In this document: positions 1-8,130 of the stretch, one piece after another
How the letters are laid out: each line of letters starts with the position of its first letter
Numbering within the stretch: the stretch's first letter is position 1
NCBI GenBank assembly: GCA_030653975.1
Contig: JAURYH010000021.1
Location: 124,001 to 188,000 of the forward strand
Reading direction: 5' to 3'
From: Hydrogenophaga sp.
Lineage (GTDB): Bacteria; Pseudomonadota; Gammaproteobacteria; Burkholderiales; Burkholderiaceae_C
Length of the DNA stretch: 64,000 nucleotides
Made by a program: the position numbers and the translations under genes
Notes under the pieces: generated by a model
What the model was told of the DNA's origin: nothing
Database searches by the model: none
The model's input: only the letters and a program-made list of their open reading frames with translations

Positions 1-431
1 AGCTGCACTTCAAAACGCACCGGCTGACCCGCCAGCGGGTGGTTGAAGTCGAACAGCACCGCGCCGTCTTCGCGCACCTCCACGGCCGAGCCGGCGAAGC
101 TGCCCAGGCCGTCGGGCGTGGGGAACTGCACCACGTCACCGGCCGCGTACTGCTCGTGCGGGTCGCCCAGCTTGTTGAGCAGCTCGCGCGCCACCCACTG
201 CACCATGTCCGGCTGGCGCTCGCCAAAAGCCTCCCCCTCGTCCAGATCGATCACGGTGCGGCTGCCCTCCTCCAGACCGATCAGGTGCTGCTCGATGGCC
301 GGCGAGAGCTGACCCGACCCCAGACTCAGCGTGGCGGGCTGGCCTTCAAAGGTGTCGATGATCACCTGGCCCTGCGGACCGGACATGCGGTAGTGCAGGG
401 TGAGAAAGGAACCTTCTTGGACTTGGGACAT
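1..431 (-). CDS. fkpB: FKBP-type peptidyl-prolyl cis-trans isomerase, SlpA/FkpB-like (3' end cut)
   Basis: Cytoplasmic proline isomerase of the FKBP/SlpA family. The start is the ATG complementary to 429-431, and 143 residues are visible before the gene leaves the left edge. The N-terminus (MSQVQEGSFLTLHYRM) and the segment LIGLEEGSRTVIDLDEGEAF match the FKBP core. The following stretch with GERQPDMVQWVARELL matches the inserted-in-flap domain of SlpA proteins. The Phe/Asp isomerase-site pattern (DFNHPLAGQ) lies near the visible end. In many beta-proteobacteria ispH follows this gene, but that side is outside the window. It is divergent from radC across 129 bp. Confidence 0.88.
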   Translation of the reverse strand, partial: MSQVQEGSFLTLHYRMSGPQGQVIIDTFEGQPATLSLGSGQLSPAIEQHLIGLEEGSRTVIDLDEGEAFGERQPDMVQWVARELLNKLGDPHEQYAAGDVVQFPTPDGLGSFAGSAVEVREDGAVLFDFNHPLAGQPVRFEVQ

Positions 432-560
432 GGTGTTCAGACGGGGGTTCGGAGTGGTGAAGGGTATGAATCGGCGTGCCGGGCATCACGGCGGCGGAAG
501 CGGCAACGCGCCGATGAGAACCCCGTATTGTAAAAAGCAGGCTGGACCAGGGAGAAAAAC

Positions 561-1253
561 ATGAATGACCTTGCCGGAACCGGGCTGAAAAGCCTGCCCC
601 ATGAGTCGCGCCCGCGCGAAAAACTGCTCGCACGCGGCCCGTCGGCGCTCAGCGACGCCGAGCTGCTGGCGCTGCTGCTGCGCACCGGCATTCCCGGCAA
701 ACACGTGGTGCAGCTCGCGCAGGAGCTGCTGGACACCTTCGGTGGTGTCGGCGGCCTGCTGCACACCGGGGCCGAGGCGCTCAGGGTCATCAAGGGCCTG
801 GGGCCGGCCAAACGCGCCGAGGTGGTGGCCGTGCTCGAACTCGCGCGCCGGGCGCTGGCGCAGGAACTGCAGCAGAAAGCCCTGTTCGACAGCCCGAAGG
901 CGGTGCGCGAATACCTGCAGCTGCAACTGGGCGCCCGCAACCACGAGGTGTTTGCCGTGCTGTTCCTCGACAGCCAGAACCGGCTGATCGCGCTCGAAGA
1001 ACTGTTCCGCGGCACGCTCACACAGACCAGCGTCTACCCGCGCGAAGTGGTGCTGCGCGCCCTGCACCACCACGCCGCCGCCGTGGTGCTGGCGCACAAC
1101 CACCCCAGCGGGACCGCGCAACCCTCACGCGCCGACGAGGCACTCACCCAATCGCTCAAGGCGGCGTTGTCTTTGGTGGACGTGCGCGTGCTGGACCATT
1201 TCATCGTGACGCGGGACAACGCAGCCTCCATGGCAGAGCTCGGTCTGATCTGA
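561..1253 (+). CDS. radC: RadC-family JAB1/MPN-domain protein
   Basis: A 230-residue protein of usual family length. Residues 1-75 form the N-terminal helix-hairpin-helix-like region ([11 protein letters not shown], then [19 protein letters not shown]). The C-terminal JAB domain carries the metal motif AHNHPSG followed by SRADEALT (HxH...SxxD), plus the typical [20 protein letters not shown]. The name suggests DNA repair, but the molecular role of RadC is unsettled in the literature; it is a predicted metalloprotein. The start at 561 follows a GGGAGAA ribosome site. An Smr-domain gene follows 33 bp downstream on the same strand. Confidence 0.93.
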   Translation: MNDLAGTGLKSLPHESRPREKLLARGPSALSDAELLALLLRTGIPGKHVVQLAQELLDTFGGVGGLLHTGAEALRVIKGLGPAKRAEVVAVLELARRALAQELQQKALFDSPKAVREYLQLQLGARNHEVFAVLFLDSQNRLIALEELFRGTLTQTSVYPREVVLRALHHHAAAVVLAHNHPSGTAQPSRADEALTQSLKAALSLVDVRVLDHFIVTRDNAASMAELGLI

Positions 1254-1286
1254 AGGTCTTGGCGCCTGCGCGAGAATCGCGCCACC

Positions 1287-1922
1287 ATGAAACTGCGCTC
1301 GTTCGCCGAACTCAAGACGCTGCAGAAGGTGATCGCCCAGCGGGCGGCCGCCGAGGCAGCAGCGCGCGAGGCCGAGCGCCTGCGCCTGCAGCGTGTGGAC
1401 CGGGAGAAGCGCCTGTTCGAACTGGCGGTGGGCCCGGTGAAACCCCTGATCACGCCGCGGCGCGTGCACCACCCGCCTAGGCTTGTCGACCCCTTGCCGC
1501 GCCAGCGCCAGCTGGACGAGGCGTCCGTGATGCGCGAGGCGCTGTCCGACGACTTCGACGTCGAAACCCTGCTGCACACCGACGACCAGCTGAGCTTTCG
1601 CCGCCCCGGCCTCGGGCCCGACGTGGTGCGCAAGCTGCGCGAGGGCCGCTGGAGCATCCAGCGCCAGATCGACCTGCACGGCCTGCGCATCGACGAGGCG
1701 CGCGAGGCGCTGGGCCGCTTCGTGCGCGAGGCGCACCAGCACGGGCTGCGCTGCGTGCGCGTCGTGCACGGCAAGGGCCTGGGCTCGCCCGGCCGCATGC
1801 CCGTGCTCAAGGGCCGCGTGCAGCGCTGGCTGGTGCAGAAGAACGAGGTGCTGGCCTTCGTGCAGGCCCGCCCCGCCGACGGCGGCGCCGGGGCCATGGT
1901 GGTTCTGCTTCGCCCCGCCTGA
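1287..1922 (+). CDS. Smr/MutS2-domain protein
   Basis: A 211-residue stand-alone Smr-domain protein. Residues 1-55 are charged and helical (Arg/Glu/Ala-rich). The C-terminal Smr domain starts at the DLHG motif (residues 129-132), continues through DEAREALGRFVREA and reaches the HGKG motif (161-164), ending GRVQRWL. Smr domains bind or cleave nucleic acids, and the one in MutS2 has endonuclease activity. The substrate of this short form is unknown. A repeat of the 3'-end family starts 7 bp after the stop. Confidence 0.88.
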   Translation: MKLRSFAELKTLQKVIAQRAAAEAAAREAERLRLQRVDREKRLFELAVGPVKPLITPRRVHHPPRLVDPLPRQRQLDEASVMREALSDDFDVETLLHTDDQLSFRRPGLGPDVVRKLREGRWSIQRQIDLHGLRIDEAREALGRFVREAHQHGLRCVRVVHGKGLGSPGRMPVLKGRVQRWLVQKNEVLAFVQARPADGGAGAMVVLLRPA

Positions 1923-1929
1923 AATGAAA

Positions 1930-2053
1930 CACCCCCGCCGCGCTGCGCGCGTCCCCCTCAAGTGGGCGGCACTGGCCGTCCGGCAAAGCCGGCCCGGCGG
2001 TGCCCTGGGCTGCACCGTTGCATGCGTCGGCGCTGCGAAGCGCTGCGGGGGTG
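1930..2053. repeat. Composite palindromic repeat, copy R1, between convergent genes
   Basis: It starts CACCCCCGC (1930-1938) and ends GCGGGGGTG (2045-2053), so its ends are inverted. Inside are the core hairpin sequence (CCGGCAAAGCCGG as read on +) and GCGCTGCGAAGCGC. It fills the gap between the smr stop (1922) and the protease stop (2061), about 7 bp from each. It reads like two stop-proximal ends of the family joined tail to tail. Confidence 0.75.
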
Positions 2054-2060
2054 CTCCTTC

Positions 2061-2585
2061 CTAGCGCGGGATCAGTCGCATCTCGCCCTGCAGTATCTGG
2101 ATGTCGAAGCGCTTGAGAAAACTCTGCCCGAGCAGCGCCTGCCCACTGTCTTCACCCACCAGCCCCACGGCCACCGTGGTGCCGGCCAGCCCGAGGTGGG
2201 CCGCCTGCACCGGCACGTTGCGCAGCAGCCGCCCGGGTATCGGGCCATTGGCGGTCTGGAATGTGACGCTCTGCCCGCCGTCCAGCCCCGCGCTGCGGGC
2301 AAAGGCTTCGCTCACCGTGACCGAGCTGGCTCCGGTGTCGACCAAAAACTCCACCGGCTGGCCGTTGACGCGGCCGGCCACGCGGAAATGGCCGTCCGGT
2401 CCGCGCGGGATCACCAGTTCGCCGTCACCGCCCTCGTGGGCCACATAGCTGGCCTGCTGCCTGCTCTCCAACTGGTCAAAACCCAGGTAGAGCACCCCCA
2501 TGAGCGCGAGCCAGAACAGCGTGATGCCCAGTGCGCCGCGGCGCGTGGTCCGTGCCACGCTGGTGCTGGTGTCCGGCTCGCTCAT
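2061..2585 (-). CDS. Membrane-anchored retropepsin-like aspartic protease
   Basis: A 174-residue protein of the single-domain clan AA aspartic protease family (TIGR02281-like). One hydrophobic segment at residues 18-37 anchors it, probably with the protease domain in the periplasm. The catalytic motif DTGAS is at 83-87, preceded by GQPVEFLV. A second hydrophobic glycine motif, LLGQSFLKRFDIQI, lies near the C-terminus. Such proteins act as dimers like retroviral proteases. The substrate is not known. It starts 12 bp after the end of the truncated haemoglobin gene and is probably co-transcribed with it. Confidence 0.85.
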   Translation of the reverse strand: MSEPDTSTSVARTTRRGALGITLFWLALMGVLYLGFDQLESRQQASYVAHEGGDGELVIPRGPDGHFRVAGRVNGQPVEFLVDTGASSVTVSEAFARSAGLDGGQSVTFQTANGPIPGRLLRNVPVQAAHLGLAGTTVAVGLVGEDSGQALLGQSFLKRFDIQILQGEMRLIPR

Positions 2586-2597
2586 GTGTGGGTGCCT

Positions 2598-3011
2598 TCA
2601 GACGCCGCCGGCGCGGTTGCGCATCCAGTCGGCGGTCTTGAAGAAGCTTTCTTTCAACCGCACACGCAAATCCTCGGGCACACCGGTCTCGCCCATCGCC
2701 TGGTCCATGCAGGCCAGCCACTGGTCGCGTTCCTGGACGCCGATGGCAAACGGCATGTGGCGCTGGCGCAGGCGCGGGTGGCCGAAGCGGTCTTCGTAGT
2801 GCGACGGCCCACCGAGCCAGCCACAGAGAAACCAGAACAGCTTCTGCCGTGCGTCGTCCAGCGTGCTGCCGTGGGCAAGGCGCAGCTCGCGGTAAGCGGG
2901 CTCGATGTCCATCAGGTCGTAGAAGCGGTCCACCAGCGCACGCACGCGCGCTTCGCCGCCGATCCATTCGAACGGGGTGGTGGGTGATGCAGCGGTCTCG
3001 GATGAGGTCAT
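2598..3011 (-). CDS. Group II truncated haemoglobin
   Basis: A 137-residue globin. The segment from FEWIGGEARVRALVDRFYDLM through YRELRLAHG and the GHPRLRQRHMPFAIG motif identify a 2/2 haemoglobin of group II; the His in RHMPF is the predicted proximal haem ligand. I chose the ATG at 3009-3011, giving MTSSETAASP, over one nine codons upstream because it fits family length. Related proteins bind O2 or NO, but no physiological role can be read from the locus. A repeat copy (R2) separates it from the upstream permease gene. Confidence 0.87.
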   Translation of the reverse strand: MTSSETAASPTTPFEWIGGEARVRALVDRFYDLMDIEPAYRELRLAHGSTLDDARQKLFWFLCGWLGGPSHYEDRFGHPRLRQRHMPFAIGVQERDQWLACMDQAMGETGVPEDLRVRLKESFFKTADWMRNRAGGV

Positions 3012-3044
3012 GGAATTGATCAGAAGTGTCTTGGTCAAGAGCCA

Positions 3045-3113
3045 GCGCGGAACCGGCTTGGCCGGGCCGCTGCTGGCGCCCCTGGGGGGTGACGCCGCAG
3101 GCGGCGCGGGGGG
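3045..3113 (+). repeat. Composite palindromic repeat, copy R2
   Basis: It contains the core GGAACCGGCTTGGCCGG, a GCCCCTGGGGGG hairpin and GCCGCAGGCGGC, and ends GCGCGGGGGG immediately before the complement of the permease stop codon at 3114. Orientation and position match the other copies: the G-run end touches the stop codon of the minus-strand gene. Confidence 0.7.
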
Positions 3114-5657
3114 TCAAACGGACGCACGGCGCAGGGTTTCAACCACGGGCGTTTTCAGGATGCTGCGCAGCCCCCACCAGCCCGCCATCAGGGCCAGCAG
3201 CCCTCCGGTCACGCTGCCCGCCAGCGGCACCCACAGCGAAGGCTGCCAGCTGAACTGGAAGGCGTATTTCGCCAGCGCCCAGCCCACGGCCATGGCCACC
3301 AGCGAAGCCAGGAAACCGGCCAGCAGGCCCACACCGAGCAGCTCGATGCGCTGCACGTTGCGCAGCAGCTGCGAGCCCGCACCCACCGCGCGCAGGACCG
3401 CAAACTCGCGCTCGCGCTCGCCGCGCGTGGCGGTGATGGTGGCCAGCAGCACGATCAGGCCCGCCGCGAGCGCAAAGGCAAACAGGAACTCCACCGCCTG
3501 GATCACCTGGCCCAGCACGCGCTGCACCTGGCCGATGGTCTGGCTCATGTCGACGTTGGTGATGTTCGGAAACTGGCGCACCAGCGCGTTGTCGAACTGC
3601 GCTTGGCCCTGCGGCGCCTGGAAGGCGCTGATGTAGGTGACGGGCACCTCGGGCAGATCGGCCACCGGGAAGATGACGAAGAAGTTCACGCGCATGGAAC
3701 CCCAGTCCACCTTGCGCAGGCTGGTGATGCGGCCCTGCACCGGCTGGCCGGCGATGTCAAAGCCGAGCAGGTCGCCGAGCTTCAGGCCCAGCTCTTCGGC
3801 CAGGCCTTCTTCCACGCTCAGGCCACCCGCTTCGTCTTCGGTCCAGCGCCCCTGCGTGACCTCGTTGTGCGGCGGCTTCTGAGCGGTGTTCGACAGGTTG
3901 AACTCGCGCTCCACCAGGCGCTGAGCCCGGTCGGTGGCGTAACTTTCGGGCGCCACCGGCTGCCCGTTCACCGACACCAGCCGGCCGCGGATCATGGGGT
4001 ACCAGTCGAAGCGCTGCACACCCGCCTGGCGCAGCGCCTGCTGGAAGGGCTCGCCCTGCTCGGGCTGCACGTTGATGACAAAGCGGTTGGGCGCGTCGGG
4101 CGGTGTGGCGCTGCGCCAGCTGGCGATCAGGTCGGTGCGCAGCAGCACCAACAGCACCAGCGCGAGCAGGCCCACGGCCAGCGAACTGATCTGCACCACC
4201 GCGTAGGCCGGCCGCGCCGAGAGCTGGCGCGTGGCCAGCACCAACGCGCGCGGCGCCGTGGCCTCGTTCACGCTGGCACGCAGCAGGCGCACCGCGCCGT
4301 AGCTGGCGAGCGCGAACACGGCCACCGCGGCGGCAAAACCACCCACGGCGATCAGCCCCAGCATCAGGTCGCGGCTGGCGGCGAGCAGCAGCGCGGCAAA
4401 GCCCGCCACCCCCAGGCCCAGCACCGCCAGCGTGGCCGGCTTGAGCTGGCCGACGTCGCGGCGGATCACGCGCAGCGGCGGCACCTGGGCCAGTTGCAGC
4501 ACCGGCGGCAGGCCAAAGGCCAGCATCAGCGTGAGCCCCATGCCCAGGCCCAGCAGCACCGGCCAGATGCTGGCCGCCGGCAGCGCCGACTCCACCAGCC
4601 CGGCCAGCAGCAAGACAAACACGTGGTGCAGCGCAAAGCCCAGCACCACGCCCAGCACGCTCGCTCCCAGGCCAACCAGCACGAACTCGAAGGTGTAGGC
4701 GCGCGCCATCGTGCCCTGCGACAGGCCGAGCACGCGCAGCATGGCGCAGTCGTCCAGGTGGCGCTGTGCAAAACCACGCGCCGCGATGGCCACCGCGACC
4801 GCCGACAGCAGCGCCGCGAGCAAGGCCACGAGGTTGAGGAATTTTTCGGCGCGCTCCAGCGTCTGCTGCATGGCGGGCTGGCCACCTTCGAGCGATTCCA
4901 GCCGCAGGCCACGCACGCCGGGCATCGCGATCTGCGCCTGCGCCCATTGCACGAACTGGCTCACCGCCGGGTCGCTGCCAGCCACGGCCAGGCGGTAGGT
5001 CAGGCGGCTGGCGGGCTGCACCAGACCGGTGGCCGGCAGGTCGGCGGCGTTGATCATCACGCGCGGTGCAAAGGTCAAAAAGCCGGCGCCCCGGTCCGGT
5101 TCGACCACGATCACCTTGTCGATGCGAAAACGGCTGTCCCCCATCAGCAGCGGCGAGCCGACCTGCAGGTCGAGCGCCACCAGCAGGGCCGCGTCCACCC
5201 AGGCCGTGCCGGGCGCAGGGATGTCGCGCGTGGGCGCGTCCGGCGCCTGCGGTCCGTCGGCCACGCGCAGGCTGCCACGCAAGGGGTAGCCGGTGTCCAC
5301 CGACTTCAGCGCCACCAGCTTGGCGGCGCCGCCGTCTTCATCGCGCGCGCGACCCATGGTGGGGAAACCCAGCGTCTGCGTGGTCTGCAGCCCCAGCGCC
5401 TGCGCCTGCTGCGCGAACGCGGGCGGCGTGGCGTTGTCGCTGCTGATCACCGCATCGCCCCCGATCAGCGCCCGCGCGTCGCGCGCCAGACCGCCCTGCA
5501 ACCGGTCGGCAAAAAAGCCCACCGCGGTGAGCGCAGCCACCGCCAGCGTCACCGCGACCAGCAGCAGCCGCAATTCACCCGCGCGCCAGTCGCGCAAGAG
5601 CGAGCGCCAGCCGAGAGACCAGAAGGAAACGGGAAGTGGAGCGGGTGCGACAGCCAT
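3114..5657 (-). CDS. FtsX-family ABC transporter permease (YbbP-like)
   Basis: An 847-residue inner-membrane protein starting at the ATG complementary to 5655-5657 (MAVAPAPLPVSFWSLGWRSL). It has an N-terminal membrane segment (LLLVAVTLAVAALTAVGFF), a large periplasmic region and two FtsX-type four-helix blocks (about residues 260-430 and 720-840, the second with ATRGEREREFAVLRAVGAG). This arrangement is that of YbbP-like permeases, which work with a YbbA-type ATPase to move lipophilic material. No ATPase gene lies beside it here. The substrate cannot be inferred. Confidence 0.85.
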   Translation of the reverse strand: MAVAPAPLPVSFWSLGWRSLLRDWRAGELRLLLVAVTLAVAALTAVGFFADRLQGGLARDARALIGGDAVISSDNATPPAFAQQAQALGLQTTQTLGFPTMGRARDEDGGAAKLVALKSVDTGYPLRGSLRVADGPQAPDAPTRDIPAPGTAWVDAALLVALDLQVGSPLLMGDSRFRIDKVIVVEPDRGAGFLTFAPRVMINAADLPATGLVQPASRLTYRLAVAGSDPAVSQFVQWAQAQIAMPGVRGLRLESLEGGQPAMQQTLERAEKFLNLVALLAALLSAVAVAIAARGFAQRHLDDCAMLRVLGLSQGTMARAYTFEFVLVGLGASVLGVVLGFALHHVFVLLLAGLVESALPAASIWPVLLGLGMGLTLMLAFGLPPVLQLAQVPPLRVIRRDVGQLKPATLAVLGLGVAGFAALLLAASRDLMLGLIAVGGFAAAVAVFALASYGAVRLLRASVNEATAPRALVLATRQLSARPAYAVVQISSLAVGLLALVLLVLLRTDLIASWRSATPPDAPNRFVINVQPEQGEPFQQALRQAGVQRFDWYPMIRGRLVSVNGQPVAPESYATDRAQRLVEREFNLSNTAQKPPHNEVTQGRWTEDEAGGLSVEEGLAEELGLKLGDLLGFDIAGQPVQGRITSLRKVDWGSMRVNFFVIFPVADLPEVPVTYISAFQAPQGQAQFDNALVRQFPNITNVDMSQTIGQVQRVLGQVIQAVEFLFAFALAAGLIVLLATITATRGEREREFAVLRAVGAGSQLLRNVQRIELLGVGLLAGFLASLVAMAVGWALAKYAFQFSWQPSLWVPLAGSVTGGLLALMAGWWGLRSILKTPVVETLRRASV

Positions 5658-5727
5658 GGCGCGACCATAACGCAAGCCGATCAACCTCGCGGCACAAAGC
5701 GGTTTGGAAAGAACTGGGCACGCGTTG

Positions 5728-5764
5728 CCCTCACCCCCGCCCTCTCCCAGAGGGAGAGGGAGAA
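5728..5764. repeat. REP-like hairpin (CCCTCTCCC/GGGAGAGGG)
   Basis: Perfect 9-bp arms CCCTCTCCC (5740-5748) and GGGAGAGGG (5752-5760) around AGA, preceded by CCTCACCCCCG. I recognise this as a motif scattered in intergenic DNA of many proteobacteria. It lies between upp and the permease gene and could fold in a transcript of either strand. Confidence 0.75.
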
Positions 5765-5814
5765 ATACACCGCATGCCGGAAAGGTCACCGGCGTGCGTG
5801 CCCCCACAGGTCCA

Positions 5815-5900
5815 GGATGCGGTGGAACCGGCTTTGCCGGGCCACTCGCATCGCCCCTTGAGGGGCGGAGCGGCTACACGCAGTGAGCCGCGATGGGGGT
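5815..5900 (+). repeat. Composite palindromic repeat, copy R3
   Basis: It shares about 42 identical bases with the copy at 24236, including GGAACCGGCTTTGCCGG. A CCCCTTGAGGGG hairpin follows, and the copy ends GATGGGGGT 5 bp before the complement of the upp stop codon. Confidence 0.8.
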
Positions 5901-5905
5901 GTGCG

Positions 5906-6538
5906 TCACTTCGTGCCGAAAATGCGGTCGCCCGCATCGCCCAGGCCGGGCACGATGTAGCCGTGCTCGTTCAGGCCGCGGTCCACCGCCGGGGTGTAGA
6001 CCGGCACGTCCGGGTGGTGATCGTGGAAGGTCTTGAGGCCTTCGGGGCAGGTCACGAGGCAGACGAAACGGATCGAGCGCGGGTTCGTCTGCTTGAGCCG
6101 GTCCACCGCGGCCACGGCGGAGTTGCCGGTGGCCAGCATGGGGTCGAGCACGATCACGTCGCGATCGGACATGCCACTGGGCATCTTGAAGTAGTACTCC
6201 ACGGCCTGCAGCGTCTTCGGATCGCGGTAGAGACCGATATGGCCCACGCGCGCACCCGGAATCACCTGCAGCATGCCGTCGAGAAAACCGTTGCCCGCGC
6301 GCAGGATGGAGGCGAGAACGACCTTCTTGCCGTCGATCACGCGCGAGGTCATTTTCTCCAGCGGGGTCTCGATCTGAATCTCCTGCATCGGCATGTCGCG
6401 CGTGATCTCGTAGGCCAGCAGGGCGCTGAGTTCGTGCACCAGCTCGCGGAAACTCTTGGTGCTGGTGTCCTTGCGGCGCATCAGCGTGAGTTTGTGCTGG
6501 ACCAGGGGGTGATCGATGACGTGGACGTCGCGGCTCAT
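5906..6538 (-). CDS. upp: Uracil phosphoribosyltransferase
   Basis: A 210-residue cytoplasmic enzyme making UMP from uracil and PRPP (pyrimidine salvage). It begins [18 protein letters not shown], the standard family start, with the ATG complementary to 6536-6538. The PRPP-binding loop [10 protein letters not shown] and the uracil-binding C-terminus [16 protein letters not shown] are intact. The longer open frame upstream of this Met has no family similarity. A repeat copy follows its stop. It is probably monocistronic. Confidence 0.97.
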   Translation of the reverse strand: MSRDVHVIDHPLVQHKLTLMRRKDTSTKSFRELVHELSALLAYEITRDMPMQEIQIETPLEKMTSRVIDGKKVVLASILRAGNGFLDGMLQVIPGARVGHIGLYRDPKTLQAVEYYFKMPSGMSDRDVIVLDPMLATGNSAVAAVDRLKQTNPRSIRFVCLVTCPEGLKTFHDHHPDVPVYTPAVDRGLNEHGYIVPGLGDAGDRIFGTK

Positions 6539-6662
6539 CGGCAGACTTTCAAAAAACGGGGTGAACGGGGCATGGCCGGAACAGCTCTGCCGACAGGAAG
6601 TCGAGTTTATGCCCGATGCATCCCGCTGCGGGCGAGGCCGCAGAGCCGCGCTGAACGGCGCC

Positions 6663-7604
6663 TCAGGCGACAGCGGCCACCGGAGCCACGCCCAGCGGCT
6701 TGGGCACGGCATCGAAGACGATGCGCTGCGGATGTGAATAACACAGGAAGCGCATGTGGGTTGCACGACCGATGGCGCAGAGCCCCACGCGCTGGGCAAC
6801 TTCGAGCCCCATCTGGGTGATGCCGCTGCGCGAGATCACCACCGGCACCCCCATCTGCGCCGACTTGATGACCATTTCACTGGTCAGGCGGCCCGTCGTG
6901 TAGAACACGCGTTCACCCGCCGGAAGGCCAGACGGTCGATCCGGCGCCGGGCCGCCCCAAGCCGGATCAGCCCCCTCGGGGGGCAGCGACCCGCGTGAGC
7001 GGTGGAGCGTGGGGGCCTCGTTGATGGCCATCCAGCCGGCGATGGTGTCCACCGCGTTGTGGCGCCCCACATCCTCGACGAAGAACTGCAGCTTGCCGCC
7101 GACGAACAGCGCGCAGGCGTGCACCGAACCCGCCACCTTGTAGGTGGTGTCGCGCAGCCGGATGGTGTTGACGATGTCGTAGAGGCTGGACTGGCGCAGC
7201 ACCGCGTCGGGCGGCAGGCGGATGCTGTCGACGTCGTCCATCAGGTGACCGAACACGCTGCCCTGGCCGCAGCCAGTCGTGACCACCTTGTGCGCGGTGC
7301 GGTCCTCGATGCGGTGAATGCCGTGGCGGGTCTTGACCGAAGCCGCGCCCACGTCCCAGTCCACGGTGATGGATTCGATGTCGTCCACCGACGCCACCAG
7401 CCGCTGGTTGAGCAGGTAGCCCAGCACCAGCCATTCGGGATGGCCACCCAGGGTCATCAGCGTCACCAGCTCGCGCTTGTCCACATACACCGTAAGGTCG
7501 CGCTCAGCGGGGATGAAGATCGACTCGCGCAGGCCATGCTGGTTCATGACCTCAACTTCGCGGGTCAAAGGTGCATGGGCCTGGGTGAGGTGGGGCAAAG
7601 GCAT
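6663..7604 (-). CDS. fdhD: FdhD sulfurtransferase for formate dehydrogenase, with an in-frame repeat insertion
   Basis: A 313-residue protein, last gene of the fdh operon. FdhD passes sulfur from IscS to the molybdenum cofactor of formate dehydrogenase and is required for activity. The diagnostic segments [18 protein letters not shown] and [16 protein letters not shown] are present. The active-site loop reads TTGCGQGS: Cys112 corresponds to the first Cys of the E. coli CxxC loop, and the second is absent. Residues about 199-231 (rich in Pro, Gly and Arg) replace the short linker of other FdhD proteins and are encoded by copy R4 of the dispersed repeat. The frame stays open, so the gene is probably functional. 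Confidence 0.93.
   Translation of the reverse strand: MPLPHLTQAHAPLTREVEVMNQHGLRESIFIPAERDLTVYVDKRELVTLMTLGGHPEWLVLGYLLNQRLVASVDDIESITVDWDVGAASVKTRHGIHRIEDRTAHKVVTTGCGQGSVFGHLMDDVDSIRLPPDAVLRQSSLYDIVNTIRLRDTTYKVAGSVHACALFVGGKLQFFVEDVGRHNAVDTIAGWMAINEAPTLHRSRGSLPPEGADPAWGGPAPDRPSGLPAGERVFYTTGRLTSEMVIKSAQMGVPVVISRSGITQMGLEVAQRVGLCAIGRATHMRFLCYSHPQRIVFDAVPKPLGVAPVAAVA
6946..7016 (+). repeat. Composite palindromic repeat, copy R4, inside fdhD
   Basis: Aligned with the copy at 10243, it shares CCGGGCCGCCCCAAG, CCCCTCGGGGGGCAGCG and AGCGTGGGGG in the same order and spacing. It lies wholly within the fdhD coding region and adds codons without a stop or frameshift. Confidence 0.8.
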
Positions 7605-7712
7605 GGCAGCAGACTACAACAAGTTCGAGGGGAACAAAGTCAAAGGGCCGGCAACCGAAGGTGCGGCCCTTTCAAACACAGGCAAACCGGAAAAGGGCAG
7701 CGCCGTGGTGAA

Positions 7713-8108
7713 TCACTTGCCAGTGGGAACAGCCGCCGGCGCCGTGGCGCTGGGTGGACTGGCGGCCGTCGCCGCCGGAGAGTGCGCTCCCGCGGCTTCG
7801 ACCGGCTTGGCCACGGCGGTCGCAGCGGCCGCCACATACGTGAACGGCCCCGGATCGGCACAGGCCGGCAGCGCTGCAGCGGGCTTGACGGTCTTGCCAC
7901 TGGCCGCAGCGGTCTTGAAGTAGCTGGCCGCAGCGCGGTCCATGGACAGGCAGAGCTTGTAGGCATCGACCTTGCCGGCGTGCGCGGTCTTGGCCTTGGC
8001 TTCCTCGGCCTTAGCTTTGGCCGCGTCGTCCAGCACCGGAGCGGGCAGCTTGGCCATCACGCTGGCCGAACCGGCGAGCAGCAGGGAGATCAGCAGGATT
8101 CGTTTCAT
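7713..8108 (-). CDS. Small secreted protein of the fdh operon, unknown function
   Basis: A 131-residue protein that I do not recognise. The start (complement of 8106-8108) gives a clear signal peptide, MKRILLISLLLAGSASVMA, with a likely cut after AMA-type residues. The mature part is Ala/Lys-rich with two Cys (in YKLCLSM and PACADPG) that could form one disulfide, followed by an Ala/Pro/Ser low-complexity tail. It lies 22 bp after fdhC and 108 bp before fdhD, on the same strand. That position and the export signal suggest a periplasmic accessory of the dehydrogenase; this is inference. Confidence 0.75.
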   Translation of the reverse strand: MKRILLISLLLAGSASVMAKLPAPVLDDAAKAKAEEAKAKTAHAGKVDAYKLCLSMDRAAASYFKTAAASGKTVKPAAALPACADPGPFTYVAAAATAVAKPVEAAGAHSPAATAASPPSATAPAAVPTGK

Positions 8109-8130
8109 CGCAAATGTCCTTGGAGGGGGT

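Noticed and set aside
6663-7604. fdhD as a pseudogene because of the insertion and single active-site Cys
   Set aside because: The frame is intact, the first Cys and all diagnostic segments are kept, and it is the only fdhD in the operon.
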